A stretch of DNA of 52,634 nt from assembly GCA_030682135.1 (NCBI GenBank), contig JAUXQT010000011.1, positions 1 to 52,634 on the forward strand, given 5' to 3'. Positions 44,040-51,549 of this stretch are shown one piece after another. Under the pieces are notes generated by a model. That model did no database searches, was not told the origin of the DNA, and saw only the letters and a program-made list of their open reading frames with translations. Numbering within the stretch: the stretch's first letter is position 1; each line of letters starts with the position of its first letter. The translations under genes and the position numbers were made by a program. The stretch comes from Nitrospirota bacterium (lineage in GTDB: Bacteria > Nitrospirota > Nitrospiria > Nitrospirales > Nitrospiraceae).

Positions 44040-45098
44040 ATGGATATATCGAAACTCCTGACCTTTACGGCTAAGGAGGGTGCCTCGGATTGTCACATTA
44101 GCGCGGGCGAACCACCCATGATCCGGATGAACGGGGACCTCAAAAAACTCGATCATCCCCCGTTGACTACTGAGGAAACGCATTCGCTCATCTATGACAT
44201 GATGAGCGATACCCAGCGGAAAAACTTCGAGGAAAAACGCGAGTGCGACTTTTCCTTTGAGTTGGGCGACATCGCCCGGTTTCGCGTCAATGTCTTCGTC
44301 CAGAATCGCGGTCTTGGCGCCGTCTTCCGAAACATCCCCACCGAAATCATTCCGATGGAAAAACTCGGCATGCCTCCTGTCGTGCGGCAGCTCTGCGATC
44401 GGGAAAAGGGGTTGATCCTTGTGACCGGCCCAACCGGGTCTGGTAAATCGACGACGCTCGCCTCCATGGTCGACTACCTGAACAACACCTTCGAAGGCCA
44501 CATCATCACCATTGAGGATCCGATCGAGTTCGTCCACAAGACCAAAAAGTGCCTGGTCAACCAGCGAGAGCTGGGCGTCCATACTCTGTCGTTCGCCAAT
44601 GCGCTGAAATCCGCACTCCGCGAAGACCCGGACATCATCCTCGTGGGTGAAATGCGCGACCTGGACACCATCCAGCTCGCGTTGACGGCCGCAGAAACGG
44701 GGCACTTGGTCTTCGGCACACTCCACACGTCCAGTGCACCGAAAACCATCGACCGCATCATCGATGCCTTTCCTCCGAATCAGCAATCCCAGATTCGCAC
44801 CCAGATTGCCGAAGCATTGGAAGCGGTCATCACCCAAACCTTACTGAAGAAAAAATCTGGCGGCCGCGTCGCCGCGCTTGAAGTCATGGTTGCCACGACC
44901 GCCGTCCGGAATCTCATCCGAGAGGGCAAGTTGCACCAGATTCCAGGAATCATGCAGGCCAGCCAAAAAGACGGCATGCAAACGATGGACATGGCACTCA
45001 TGGATTTAGTCGCCCGTGGAGTCGTCACCAAGGGCGAAGCCCAGTCCCGCAGTATGAATCCCAATCTATTTGGATCCGCCATGGGTGGCGCAGCCTAA
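44040..45098 (+). CDS. pilT: Type IV pilus retraction ATPase PilT
   Basis: A 352-residue hexameric ATPase that depolymerises type IV pili, driving twitching. The N-terminal PAS-like part has ASDCHISAGEPPMIRMNGDL. The motor has Walker A GPTGSGKSTT, the Asp box (EDPIEFVHK), Walker B ILVGEMRDLDT, and the His box HLVFGTLHTSSAPKTIDRI. Near the C-terminus, VRNLIREGKLHQI matches the AIRNLIRE motif needed for retraction and identifies true PilT. GAGGAG lies upstream of the ATG. pilU follows after 29 bp, an operon arrangement. A large minus-strand ORF antisense to it is not coding. Confidence 0.96.
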   Translation: MDISKLLTFTAKEGASDCHISAGEPPMIRMNGDLKKLDHPPLTTEETHSLIYDMMSDTQRKNFEEKRECDFSFELGDIARFRVNVFVQNRGLGAVFRNIPTEIIPMEKLGMPPVVRQLCDREKGLILVTGPTGSGKSTTLASMVDYLNNTFEGHIITIEDPIEFVHKTKKCLVNQRELGVHTLSFANALKSALREDPDIILVGEMRDLDTIQLALTAAETGHLVFGTLHTSSAPKTIDRIIDAFPPNQQSQIRTQIAEALEAVITQTLLKKKSGGRVAALEVMVATTAVRNLIREGKLHQIPGIMQASQKDGMQTMDMALMDLVARGVVTKGEAQSRSMNPNLFGSAMGGAA

Positions 45099-45127
45099 GA
45101 AACTTCGACGAGGGAACGGGGGTCGCA

Positions 45128-46303
45128 ATGGATGTTCGCAGTCTCTTAAAAGTTATGGTGGATCAGGAAGCGTCAGACCTGTATCTGACCGTCGATTCAG
45201 CTCCGGCCTATCGCGTCCACGGTTCGACCCAACAAACCGACGCGCCTCCGTTTACCAACGAACAGCTCGAAGCCCTTGCGCTGGCGCTGATGCGAGGCCA
45301 GCAGCGTGGAGAGTTCGAGGAAAAGATGGAGATGAACCTGGCTCTCTATTACAAAGAGCTCGGCCGTTTCCGCGTCAATATTTTCCGGCAACGGGGGAAC
45401 GTCGGCTTGGTCTTCCGGCATATCAAGGCCGAAATCCAGACCGTCGAGCAGTTGGGCCTGCCGCCGATCGTCAAAGACATCGCCATGACGAAGCGTGGGT
45501 TGGTGCTCGTCGTCGGAGCCACCGGTTCCGGAAAATCCACCACCCTCGCCGCCATGATCGACCACCGCAACACCGTCCATCCCGGCCATATCGTCACGGT
45601 AGAAGACCCGATCGAGTTCGTCCACAATCACAAGCGGTCGCTCATTACACAACGCGAAGTGGGCTTCGACACGCTCTCCTTTCAAAATGCGCTCAAGAAT
45701 ACCCTGCGGCAGGCGCCAGATGTGATTCTGATCGGAGAAATCCGGGACACGGAAACGATGGAAGCCGCAATCACCTTCGCGGAAACCGGACACCTCTGCA
45801 TCGGCACACTCCACTCGAATAACGCGAACCAAGCCATCGAGCGCATCATGAACTTTTTCCCGGTGGAGCGGCATGCACAGATTTACCTCCAGCTCTCACT
45901 GAATCTCCGCGCCATCATCTCACAGCGGCTCGTGCCGTCCATCGACGGGAAGCGGGCTCCGGCACTGGAAATCATGCTGGACACACCTCGCATTAAAGAC
46001 CTCATCAAGAAGTCCGAAGTCGATTCGCTCAAAGAAGCGATGGAGCAGGGAGTGGAGGAAGGCTGTCAAACGTTCGATCACGTCCTGTTCCAGCTCTACA
46101 AGGAAGAACGGATCTCACTCGAACAGGCCTTAATCAATGCCGACAGCGCGAACAATCTCCGGCTCAAGATCAAGATCGAAGGTCTGAGAGGGGACGATGC
46201 GGTGAATGCACTCCTCGACAAGAAGTCCGGCGACGCGTCAAACAGTGCCTTTAAAATACAAGGCGGAGCCTCGGGGAATGTAACCCCTCTACGGAAACGA
46301 TAG
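45128..46303 (+). CDS. pilU: PilT-paralogous accessory retraction ATPase PilU
   Basis: A 391-residue PilT paralogue. It has the same motor motifs: ATGSGKSTTLAAM, VEDPIEFVHNH, ILIGEIRDTETM and HLCIGTLHSNNANQAIERI. The PilT AIRNLIRE element is replaced by RIKDLIKKSE, and a C-terminal extension of about 40 residues (from LRLKIKIEG) is present; both are PilU traits. PilU works with PilT to increase retraction force. It starts 29 bp after pilT. The divergence from PilT supports an old paralogue rather than a recent duplication. Confidence 0.93.
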   Translation: MDVRSLLKVMVDQEASDLYLTVDSAPAYRVHGSTQQTDAPPFTNEQLEALALALMRGQQRGEFEEKMEMNLALYYKELGRFRVNIFRQRGNVGLVFRHIKAEIQTVEQLGLPPIVKDIAMTKRGLVLVVGATGSGKSTTLAAMIDHRNTVHPGHIVTVEDPIEFVHNHKRSLITQREVGFDTLSFQNALKNTLRQAPDVILIGEIRDTETMEAAITFAETGHLCIGTLHSNNANQAIERIMNFFPVERHAQIYLQLSLNLRAIISQRLVPSIDGKRAPALEIMLDTPRIKDLIKKSEVDSLKEAMEQGVEEGCQTFDHVLFQLYKEERISLEQALINADSANNLRLKIKIEGLRGDDAVNALLDKKSGDASNSAFKIQGGASGNVTPLRKR

Positions 46304-46336
46304 TCCTACCACCCTGCGCGAATCCAGCAAGAACCA

Positions 46337-46353
46337 TCGCACTTATGGTGCGA
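46337..46353. terminator. Small hairpin at pilU / cytochrome convergence
   Basis: TCGCAC-TTATG-GTGCGA, a 6-bp stem spanning the cytochrome stop codon, 33 bp after pilU. It is placed where a bidirectional terminator would be expected but is short and lacks a U-run. Confidence 0.3.
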
Positions 46354-46840
46354 CTGGGATCCCTTGCAACTCAAGATACGACGCTATTTTCTCCAGCGCG
46401 AGCGCGCTCAGTTTCACGCCATACCATGTCGGCATGGTGTGATCGGGATAGCCCGCCACAACAAACACCCCCGGCTCGATCACCGATTCGATCACATATT
46501 GATGCACCGACTGCGCATGGCCCCGGTACGATGGATCGACCAATCGACGAGGCCCCGTGACTCCTAACAGGAGAGGCGGCCCCACGCGTCCATCGGCTCC
46601 CGAAATGCCAGGCACGGTGTGGCACACCGCGCAACCGGCTTTTGTGAAAATCTCTGTGATCGGTTCGTCGCCCGTGACGAGCGGAATCATGTCCGGCACA
46701 AGTGACGCCACCGATGGGACAGGCACCGGCGTCACCGAAGAGGAATTGATGGAGTGGAGCGCCCACAGAGTCCCCAACACCAGCGCAATAATAATAAGAG
46801 GTGTAATCAATCGTTCAGGCATGGAATCGGTTGAGCGCAC
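46343..46840 (-). CDS. Membrane-anchored monoheme c-type cytochrome
   Basis: A 165-residue protein with one N-terminal membrane helix (LITPLIIIALVLGTLWAL) and a periplasmic cytochrome c domain. The heme site is Cys70-Ala-Val-Cys73-His74 in AGCAVCHTVPG, and Met in DHTMPTWYG is the likely sixth ligand, with KIASYLELQG as the closing helix. It would carry single electrons in the periplasm. The start is GTG at 46840, with AAGGA 9 nt upstream; an ATG at 46822 is an alternative. It lies 13 bp after the SUMF1-like gene, forming a two-gene operon. Confidence 0.88.
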   Translation of the reverse strand: MRSTDSMPERLITPLIIIALVLGTLWALHSINSSSVTPVPVPSVASLVPDMIPLVTGDEPITEIFTKAGCAVCHTVPGISGADGRVGPPLLLGVTGPRRLVDPSYRGHAQSVHQYVIESVIEPGVFVVAGYPDHTMPTWYGVKLSALALEKIASYLELQGIPVAP

Positions 46841-46853
46841 AGGCTGATGTCCT

Positions 46854-47711
46854 TCACTTCGTCACATTCATCGCACAACGAAATCCTATCGTCCGATCCT
46901 CATAGTCAGCCTCAGCTGAAAACCGTGCAGTCACGCGCAAGGCAGCCGGCAAGTCCGCCCACGACCCACCCCGGATCACTCGTTTTTCACCAGTGGCCGG
47001 GCCGCCTGGGTTTTGCTCAGGACTCTTCTGGTAGTAATCGCGTCCATACCAGTCCGCCACCCATTCTGCCGCATTCCCCGCCATATGGAAAAGACCAAAG
47101 GGACTTTTCCCACCCTCTTTCAGCCCATGCCGCACACTCATGCCCTCAAGACCGCTGGTGACCGCCACCAACGTGATGGCTTCATTCACCCACATGCCCC
47201 GGTTATAGTTCGCAATATCGACGAAAGGCTGCATGTCTCCCCAGGGGTACCGGCGCCCGTCGGTCCCCCGCGCCGCCTTCTCCCACTCAGCCTCCGTTGG
47301 AAGCCGCCTCCCTGCCCATTGGCAATAGGCGAGGGCCGACTGCCACTTCATCCCGGTAGCCGGCCGATCTCCCACGGTCGTCGCCACCTCATCGTCCCAG
47401 GTCGAAGGAGACTCCTGCTTCGTCGATTCCAAGAAGTTCCGATACAGACTGAGGGTGACCTCATACTGATCAACATAGTACGAATCCAGCGTCACAGTAT
47501 GTTCAGGCCGCTCATTAGGGAGACCGCCATTACTCCCCATCATGAAGGGACCGGCAGGGATAAGAATCATCGGAGCGCCATCCCCTCCTCGACCGACCTC
47601 GGACGAAAGAGCCTGCCCGCCCTTCGAAGACTGTGCCTCTGCCGCCCCAAGGCACAGGATTCCCGCCACAAAGCTCAGCCCTGCCCATACCATCAGCCGC
47701 TGTCCATTCAT
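46854..47711 (-). CDS. Exported SUMF1/FGE-sulfatase-fold protein, probably non-catalytic
   Basis: A 285-residue protein with a signal peptide (cleavage near GAAEA|QS) and an SUMF1 domain: MILIPAGPFMMGSN, PEHTVTLDSYYVDQYEVT, RRLPTEAEWEKAARG, YPWGD, MAGNAAEWVADWYG, RVIRGGSWADLPAALR and IGFRCAMN. True formylglycine-generating enzymes have a Cys pair just after the GGS segment; here those positions are not Cys, so Cys-to-formylglycine oxidation is unlikely. GGAGGTG lies just before the ATG at 47711. Its pairing with a cytochrome c suggests a periplasmic redox or assembly role, which is inference. Confidence 0.85.
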   Translation of the reverse strand: MNGQRLMVWAGLSFVAGILCLGAAEAQSSKGGQALSSEVGRGGDGAPMILIPAGPFMMGSNGGLPNERPEHTVTLDSYYVDQYEVTLSLYRNFLESTKQESPSTWDDEVATTVGDRPATGMKWQSALAYCQWAGRRLPTEAEWEKAARGTDGRRYPWGDMQPFVDIANYNRGMWVNEAITLVAVTSGLEGMSVRHGLKEGGKSPFGLFHMAGNAAEWVADWYGRDYYQKSPEQNPGGPATGEKRVIRGGSWADLPAALRVTARFSAEADYEDRTIGFRCAMNVTK

Positions 47712-47844
47712 CACCACCTCCATCACGGCAGCATGCGAGAAGCAGCCAACCACTACCAGTCAGTGTATCCAGCTGAAGAGGTAAACTCAACGAAGCGAGA
47801 GGAGTGAAACAACAAGCCGGCAGCGAGAGAGAGGGAGATAAATG

Positions 47845-47922
47845 TGGTGTCCCCAACGGGATTTGAACCCGTGTTACTGCCTTGAAAGGGCAATGTCCTA
47901 GGCCAGGCTAGACGATGGGGAC
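47845..47922 (-). tRNA. tRNA-Glu (anticodon UUC)
   Basis: On the minus strand the 5' end is GTCCCCATCGTCTAG and the acceptor pairs GTCCCCA with TGGGGAC. The anticodon loop is CTTTCAA with anticodon TTC, the T arm contains GGTTCAAATCC, and the discriminator A is followed by an encoded CCA (47845-47847). It reads GAA/GAG. A -10-like TATGAT lies on the minus strand at 47960-47955, about 33 bp before the mature 5' end. Confidence 0.96.
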
Positions 47923-48020
47923 GAAACGGGATCCGCGAAACGAGCTGGATTCTTATCATACTTCTGACTCACGTGTCACTAGAGCCAGCCGAAGGCCGGT
48001 GAGCTGGTCGCGTTTCCGCT

Positions 48021-48074
48021 CCGAATTCGGTAAGATAAACTCTACCGAGGGCGTTGAACCTTCACTCGGTAGAG
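48021..48074 (+). promoter_or_regulatory. Palindromes in the leader of the lipoprotein gene
   Basis: Two palindromes sit before the lipoprotein start. CCGAATTCGG (48021-48030) is perfect and could bind a dimeric regulator. CTCTACCGAG (48040-48049) and CTCGGTAGAG (48065-48074) form a 10-bp stem with a 15-nt loop ending just before the AAGGAG. A -10-like TAAGAT lies between them at 48031. The stem could hide or expose the ribosome binding site. Confidence 0.5.
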
Positions 48075-48092
48075 ACCCAAGGAGCAGGACTC

Positions 48093-48581
48093 ATGACCAG
48101 ACCCAGACTCGTATCCTGTGCATCAATTCTGCTCATCGCCTGCGGTCTGCTCGTCACGAGTTGTGTCCACGATACCTACCAGGAACGGGCGAACCTGATC
48201 AAGAATCATGCTGAGACGTTTTATGACAATCTGAAAACCAATCGCGTAGAATCCGCGATCCGAGCCAACGAACAGATTGAAGCTATGGCAAGCCAGATGG
48301 GAGACACCGTCAAGAAACGGGCCGCGCAACAAGGCACGACACATGTCGAGCGCGAATTTGCGTTGATGAAAACGGCCAATGAAGCCGCAGCCACAAACTG
48401 GCTCGCACTGGGCCAATACTTCGCCATCAAGCGCCAGTACCCCCAAGCCCGCGCCACCTATCGACGCGTGATCGATACCTATACGAATCCCACAGACCAG
48501 CCATACCGTGAGCAGGCTCTGCGCGCCTTGAAAGATTTGGACATGCTCAACCCACCCACGCCCGCCACGACGAACCCGTGA
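48093..48581 (+). CDS. Small lipoprotein of unknown function
   Basis: A 162-residue lipoprotein. The lipobox is VTSC with Cys24 as the lipidated residue, after a hydrophobic signal. The mature part is helical, with a charged coiled-coil-like stretch (YQERANLIKNHAETFYDNL) and a TPR-like pair (NWLALGQYFAIKRQYPQARATYRRV) split by a turn. It ends in a Pro/Thr-rich tail. AAGGAG lies 7 nt before the ATG at 48093. The next gene starts within its stop codon (GTGA), so the two lipoproteins are coupled. I do not recognise a named family. Confidence 0.8.
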   Translation: MTRPRLVSCASILLIACGLLVTSCVHDTYQERANLIKNHAETFYDNLKTNRVESAIRANEQIEAMASQMGDTVKKRAAQQGTTHVEREFALMKTANEAAATNWLALGQYFAIKRQYPQARATYRRVIDTYTNPTDQPYREQALRALKDLDMLNPPTPATTNP

Positions 48582-49135
48582 ACGGCAACCGTCTCCTGCG
48601 CCAATCCATGGGGTGTATTCTTAGCGGGCTCCTCTTGCTCAGCTGGGGCTGTGGCCATCGAATTCACGTGAACCCTGCACCCCCAGCTGTGTCGCCGACC
48701 CTCATCCCTCAATCCCTCTCTGTCGTGGTCCCCTTCCTCGCCATGGAAGGAGCCGACCATATGCCGGGCATCGCCTTGCTGGAGTGGCCGGCACAGGACC
48801 TACGCTCCGCCACGATTAATTACATCCAATCGCGCCAAACCTTTGCCTCGACAGGCGACAAACCGGCCGACCTCACCCTGACCATCAAAGCCTGGCTGAC
48901 GATGCGATCCCGCGGCAACTATCGCTACAGTCTGCGCTTGGAATCAGATCTTGGACCATCGGACAAGCCGCCGATCAAGTCCTACTTGGTGGAAAAAGAA
49001 GCGACGGGATCGAGTGCCAGGTGGATCACGTCTTCAGAACAAGGCCCCATCGCAGAGGCTGCCCAAGCCACATTAGACGATCTGCTCACGCAGATCGAAG
49101 CCGACTACCTATTGTATCGAAAAGGACAGCGCTGA
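48578..49135 (+). CDS. Small lipoprotein of unknown function
   Basis: A 185-residue protein starting with GTG that overlaps the previous stop (GTGA). The signal LSGLLLLSWGC places the lipidated Cys at 25. The mature domain looks alpha/beta: SVVVPFLAMEGADHMPG, ADLTLTIKAWLTMRS and YRYSLRLESDLG, consistent with a periplasmic domain of the kind found in outer-membrane-linked lipoproteins. No catalytic motif is seen. It probably works with the coupled lipoprotein upstream. Confidence 0.78.
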   Translation: MNGNRLLRQSMGCILSGLLLLSWGCGHRIHVNPAPPAVSPTLIPQSLSVVVPFLAMEGADHMPGIALLEWPAQDLRSATINYIQSRQTFASTGDKPADLTLTIKAWLTMRSRGNYRYSLRLESDLGPSDKPPIKSYLVEKEATGSSARWITSSEQGPIAEAAQATLDDLLTQIEADYLLYRKGQR

Positions 49136-49158
49136 GGAGATACAGGACGAGGACGATT

Positions 49159-49183
49159 CACGAGCCAGAGTTTCTGGCTCGTG
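49159..49183. terminator. Strong bidirectional hairpin
   Basis: A perfect 11-bp stem, CACGAGCCAGA/TCTGGCTCGTG, with a 3-nt loop. It lies between the convergent lipoprotein gene (ends 49135) and the minus-strand small ORF (ends 49202). The placement and stability fit a bidirectional terminator even though the U-run is poor. Confidence 0.65.
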
Positions 49184-49201
49184 TGGCGTTGTAGCAATCC
49201 G

Positions 49202-49435
49202 CTAGGAAGTTCGAGACCGTCGGTCGAAAAAACGCATCGCCAAACCTCCGGCCGCCAGGCCTGCAGCAAAGAGGGCACCGATCATCCACAAGGACGGAAC
49301 GTCCGTTCGCCTTGGCTCACGACGGCGAAGCTCTCGATTGAGATTCGGCATATGGGATTCAGCCCCGAGCCATTCATCCTCAGGCGAGCCGTTCGAGCCT
49401 TTCTTCACGGACATGGCTGTTCTTCCTTCACTCAT
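49202..49435 (-). CDS. Small single-pass membrane protein
   Basis: A 77-residue protein with a polar, charged N-terminal half and one membrane helix near the C-terminus (LWMIGALFAAGLAAGGLAM), then a basic tail (RFFDRRSR). That layout suggests a tail-anchored inner-membrane protein. Two in-frame ATGs (49435 with GGAG, 49414 with GAAGGAAG) both have plausible ribosome binding sites. It lies about 60 bp downstream of the marR-like gene on the same strand and may share its transcript. No family recognised. Confidence 0.6.
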   Translation of the reverse strand: MSEGRTAMSVKKGSNGSPEDEWLGAESHMPNLNRELRRREPRRTDVPSLWMIGALFAAGLAAGGLAMRFFDRRSRTS

Positions 49436-49495
49436 CGTTTCCCTACTCCATCACCAACAGATACCAACTTCGCACGAGCAGCGGTGAGACAAACT

Positions 49496-50188
49496 CTAGG
49501 CAATACATGAACGGGAAAAATTGGTCCAGGCCGCATCGACCTGCGCGACCGGAGCCGCCTCGTATTCATGGCAATCCAAACGAAGCGAACGATCCCCGAA
49601 CGACGCGTTCAAATAATCGCAGTGGTGCGGCCGATCGGCGTTGTCATAGTGATTGGGGCGAAAATACTGACAGGAGATACACATCCGCGCGACGGAAATC
49701 TCCCCCTGTTCCTGGAGGCTGTGAATCACCTTCACCAAGGACGTAAGGAGAAGGACTTGCTCCGGTGACGAGAGGGTGTCCGTCGCGGTCGCCAGCCGAT
49801 CCGGCATACCGGTCGAAGGCGTACAGGACCGATTTCCTTTGGCCGTCAATTGCGCCGTCACCACGCGTCCATCGCTCGTATCTCGCCTCCTCCGTACCAA
49901 TTGCTTCCGCTCGAGCGTCGCAATGACTTCCGACGCAGTGGGAAGCCTGACGGCTAATTCATTGGCTACAGTCGAGACGGTGGCGCGCTGGCCTGGCTTG
50001 GATCGAAGAAGCGTGAGGACCTGTCGCTGCAAGGGGCCGAGACCTGCTCGACCTTCACGTCGCCATGTCCGGCTTTTCATCGCCAGCCCGATCTTCTCCA
50101 GACCGGCCACCAACTGAGTGGTCATTGCAACCGCATCCTGCAATGACGATGACTTCTTCCCGTTATTGAGTACGCGCAATTCAGCCAT
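49496..50188 (-). CDS. MarR-family regulator with C-terminal Cys4 tail
   Basis: A 230-residue regulator. Residues ~45-125 form the winged helix-turn-helix (GPLQRQVLTLLRS, VSTVANELAVRLPTASEVIATL, ERKQLVRRRRDTSDGRVV). It is much longer than a typical MarR (~140-150 residues): after a linker, the tail holds Cys170-x2-Cys173, His188-His189-Cys190 and Cys206 in LRLDCHEYE, a probable metal or Fe-S site. DNA binding may thus respond to metal or redox state. The ATG at 50188 has AAGGAGG upstream; a longer frame is not used. Its promoter carries an inverted repeat at the likely start of transcription, suggesting autoregulation. Confidence 0.88.
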   Translation of the reverse strand: MAELRVLNNGKKSSSLQDAVAMTTQLVAGLEKIGLAMKSRTWRREGRAGLGPLQRQVLTLLRSKPGQRATVSTVANELAVRLPTASEVIATLERKQLVRRRRDTSDGRVVTAQLTAKGNRSCTPSTGMPDRLATATDTLSSPEQVLLLTSLVKVIHSLQEQGEISVARMCISCQYFRPNHYDNADRPHHCDYLNASFGDRSLRLDCHEYEAAPVAQVDAAWTNFSRSCIA

Positions 50189-50202
50189 GGAGCACCTCCT
50201 TA

Positions 50203-50249
50203 AATACCAGTATTCGAAAAGTGTAGTGTCCACACGATAGCCACGTCAA
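50203..50249 (-). promoter_or_regulatory. Promoter and candidate operator of the MarR-like gene
   Basis: On the minus strand: -35 TTGACG (50249-50244), an 18-bp spacer, and -10 TACACT (50225-50220). Immediately downstream, covering the expected transcript start, is the palindrome AATAC-CA-GTATT (50203-50214), just before the ribosome binding site. A repressor bound there would block its own promoter. Confidence 0.55.
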
Positions 50250-50891
50250 GGTTTCACGGGGCCAAATGACCGGCACTCACCATAAGCGGGGGAGGGGACA
50301 AACGAGCGCGCCCGCAACCGCTCCTCGACCAGCAAACTGAGATATAGAGCTGAACGGCACTACGACATGCAGACCCATCTCACCAACGAGTGCCAACCGA
50401 GAATATCAAGCAAGACTGGGCAGAAAGACCGGATATTTTAGCAGACAGCCCCTTCGCTCAAGGCACAGCACTGCCTGCCCTGTCGCTAAAAAATAAACTG
50501 CGTGAATATTTTCTAGGCAACCGTCACGGAAATCTCATGGAGCCCGGTCGCACCGTCCGGAGCAGGATCTTGCTCGATCGACGTTTGAATTTTTCCGGAT
50601 CCATCGGTCGCACGAACACCCAGCGCGTAACGGCCCGGCGCCGGCACCACCCAGGTATAACTCCAGAAGCGCCAAGCCGCGTGAGCAATCGGCGGATCAA
50701 GCGTTGCGGCAATCCACTGCGCATCACCATCGACGCTGCTTCGCCCTCACAATCAGACCTCCTTGGTGCTCATAGAGAGTCGGGGGAAGGGCCTTCCTCT
50801 TACAAAGAAAATACATCCGGAGAAGAAAATCTCCCGTAGTGGGTGGTAAGGTGTAACCGTCATTCAGCTCACTTTACGCAAGGAGGCCGCG
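50250..50891. other. Long gap holding a gene remnant and no intact gene
   Basis: About 640 bp between the MarR promoter and the small periplasmic protein gene. Apart from the minus-strand remnant at 50513-50746, no stretch looks coding; the plus-strand frame at 50390-50839 has a low-complexity, Arg/Ser-rich product with no ribosome binding site and is antisense to the remnant. Small palindromes (GGAAGGGCCTTCC near 50784, and GGAGA/TCTCC at 50819-50834) precede the next gene. Confidence 0.6.
50513..50746 (-). pseudogene. Remnant of sulfite-oxidase-type Mo-cofactor enzyme, dimerisation domain
   Basis: The minus-strand frame from 50746 to a TAG at 50513 gives 77 residues without a usable start codon. 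The product includes VDGDAQWIAATLDPP, AAWRFWSYTWVVPAPGRYAL, GVRATDGSGKIQTS and GLHEISVTVA, which matches the end of the Mo-co_dimer domain of sulfite oxidases and sulfite dehydrogenases. A TGA closes the frame just upstream, and I could not follow the homology further back in any frame. The catalytic Mo-binding domain is missing, so this is the 3' end of a decayed or deleted gene. Confidence 0.75.
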
Positions 50892-51245
50892 ATGCAGATG
50901 ATTGGACGTATCGGGATCATGGGATTGGGCGTTGCGTTAGTAGGTGCGCTCAGCGGAGCGCCGGTCTTCGCGGCGGATGCTCCGATCGAAGACGGATCGA
51001 AGATCGTGATCACCTCCCCCAAGGATGGAGACAAGGTCGCTGATAGCTTTGAACTGAAATACGAGTTGACCAAAGGCTCGGAGGCAGCCCATGCCCACGT
51101 ATACCTGGACACTCAATATCAAAAGGGCTTTCCCGGATCGTTCAAGAGTCTGAGCAAAGGGAAACACCAGATCACCGTGACCGGCGCCAATAAAGATCAC
51201 AAACTTGTCTCGGCAAGCCAGACCATCACCGTCGAAGTCCAGTAA
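50892..51245 (+). CDS. Small periplasmic Ig-like protein
   Basis: A 117-residue protein. The signal peptide (GIMGLGVALVGALSGAPVFA|AD) is followed by a compact beta-sandwich: IVITSPKDGDKVADSFELKY, AHAHVYLDTQYQKGF, LSKGKHQITVTGAN and SASQTITVEV. The alternation and the HAH segment resemble DUF4399/DUF6130-type periplasmic domains; a metal or ligand site at HAH is possible. AAGGAGG sits 5 nt before the ATG. It stands alone, with a hairpin downstream. The specific function is unknown. Confidence 0.82.
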   Translation: MQMIGRIGIMGLGVALVGALSGAPVFAADAPIEDGSKIVITSPKDGDKVADSFELKYELTKGSEAAHAHVYLDTQYQKGFPGSFKSLSKGKHQITVTGANKDHKLVSASQTITVEVQ

Positions 51246-51549
51246 CTGCAAGGACTCTCTTCACGCCACCAGGGTCTCTTCTCACAAGGGGCCCTGGCAC
51301 GCGTCGATTCCCCTCCCCATCAGGCCCCCTCATGAGTACACAGATCCGCACGTTGATACTTGCACATCGTTCCTCTGGCTAAAACCGTAGGGTTGCACAA
51401 AATTGAAAGCATAAATGCAACACACTGTACAGAGTTGTACGTATAAGTAGTCACCACAGTACTAAGCTATTGATAATCCAACATTGTCGAGCTGGACCGC
51501 AAATTGCTTTACCATCGTACAAGTTCGATTCATAACCAGGGAGGCTACG
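51246..51549. other. Intergenic region with hairpin (51269-51297) and AT-rich promoter zone
   Basis: CCAGGG (51269-51274) pairs with CCCTGG (51292-51297) around a 17-nt loop, 24 bp after the preceding stop; it is a weak terminator candidate. The second half (51395-51480) is AT-rich with the repeated TGTAC/TTGTAC motif at 51425-51440, probably the control region of the zinc-ribbon gene. No ORF is supported. Confidence 0.45.
51448..51477 (+). promoter_or_regulatory. Possible promoter for zinc-ribbon gene
   Basis: TAGTCA (51448-51453) and GATAAT (51472-51477) are separated by 18 bp and match the sigma-70 consensus at 4 of 6 and 5 of 6 positions. The start codon is about 70 bp downstream. The surrounding DNA is AT-rich, which supports but does not prove promoter activity. 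Confidence 0.3.

Noticed and set aside
43962-44837. 291-codon minus-strand ORF antisense to pilT
   Set aside because: It lies wholly or mostly opposite pilT, which has complete family motifs; the product is Arg/Asp/Gly-rich without recognisable domains, a common shadow of GC-rich genes.
45070-45822. 250-codon plus-strand ORF overlapping pilT end and pilU
   Set aside because: Out-of-frame shadow of pilU with Arg/Pro-rich composition.
46854-47711. Formylglycine-generating enzyme (sulfatase activator)
   Set aside because: The Cys pair needed for catalysis is absent and no sulfatase gene is nearby.
50390-50839. 149-codon plus-strand ORF in the long gap
   Set aside because: No ribosome binding site or motif, and the opposite strand carries a recognisable Mo-co_dimer remnant.
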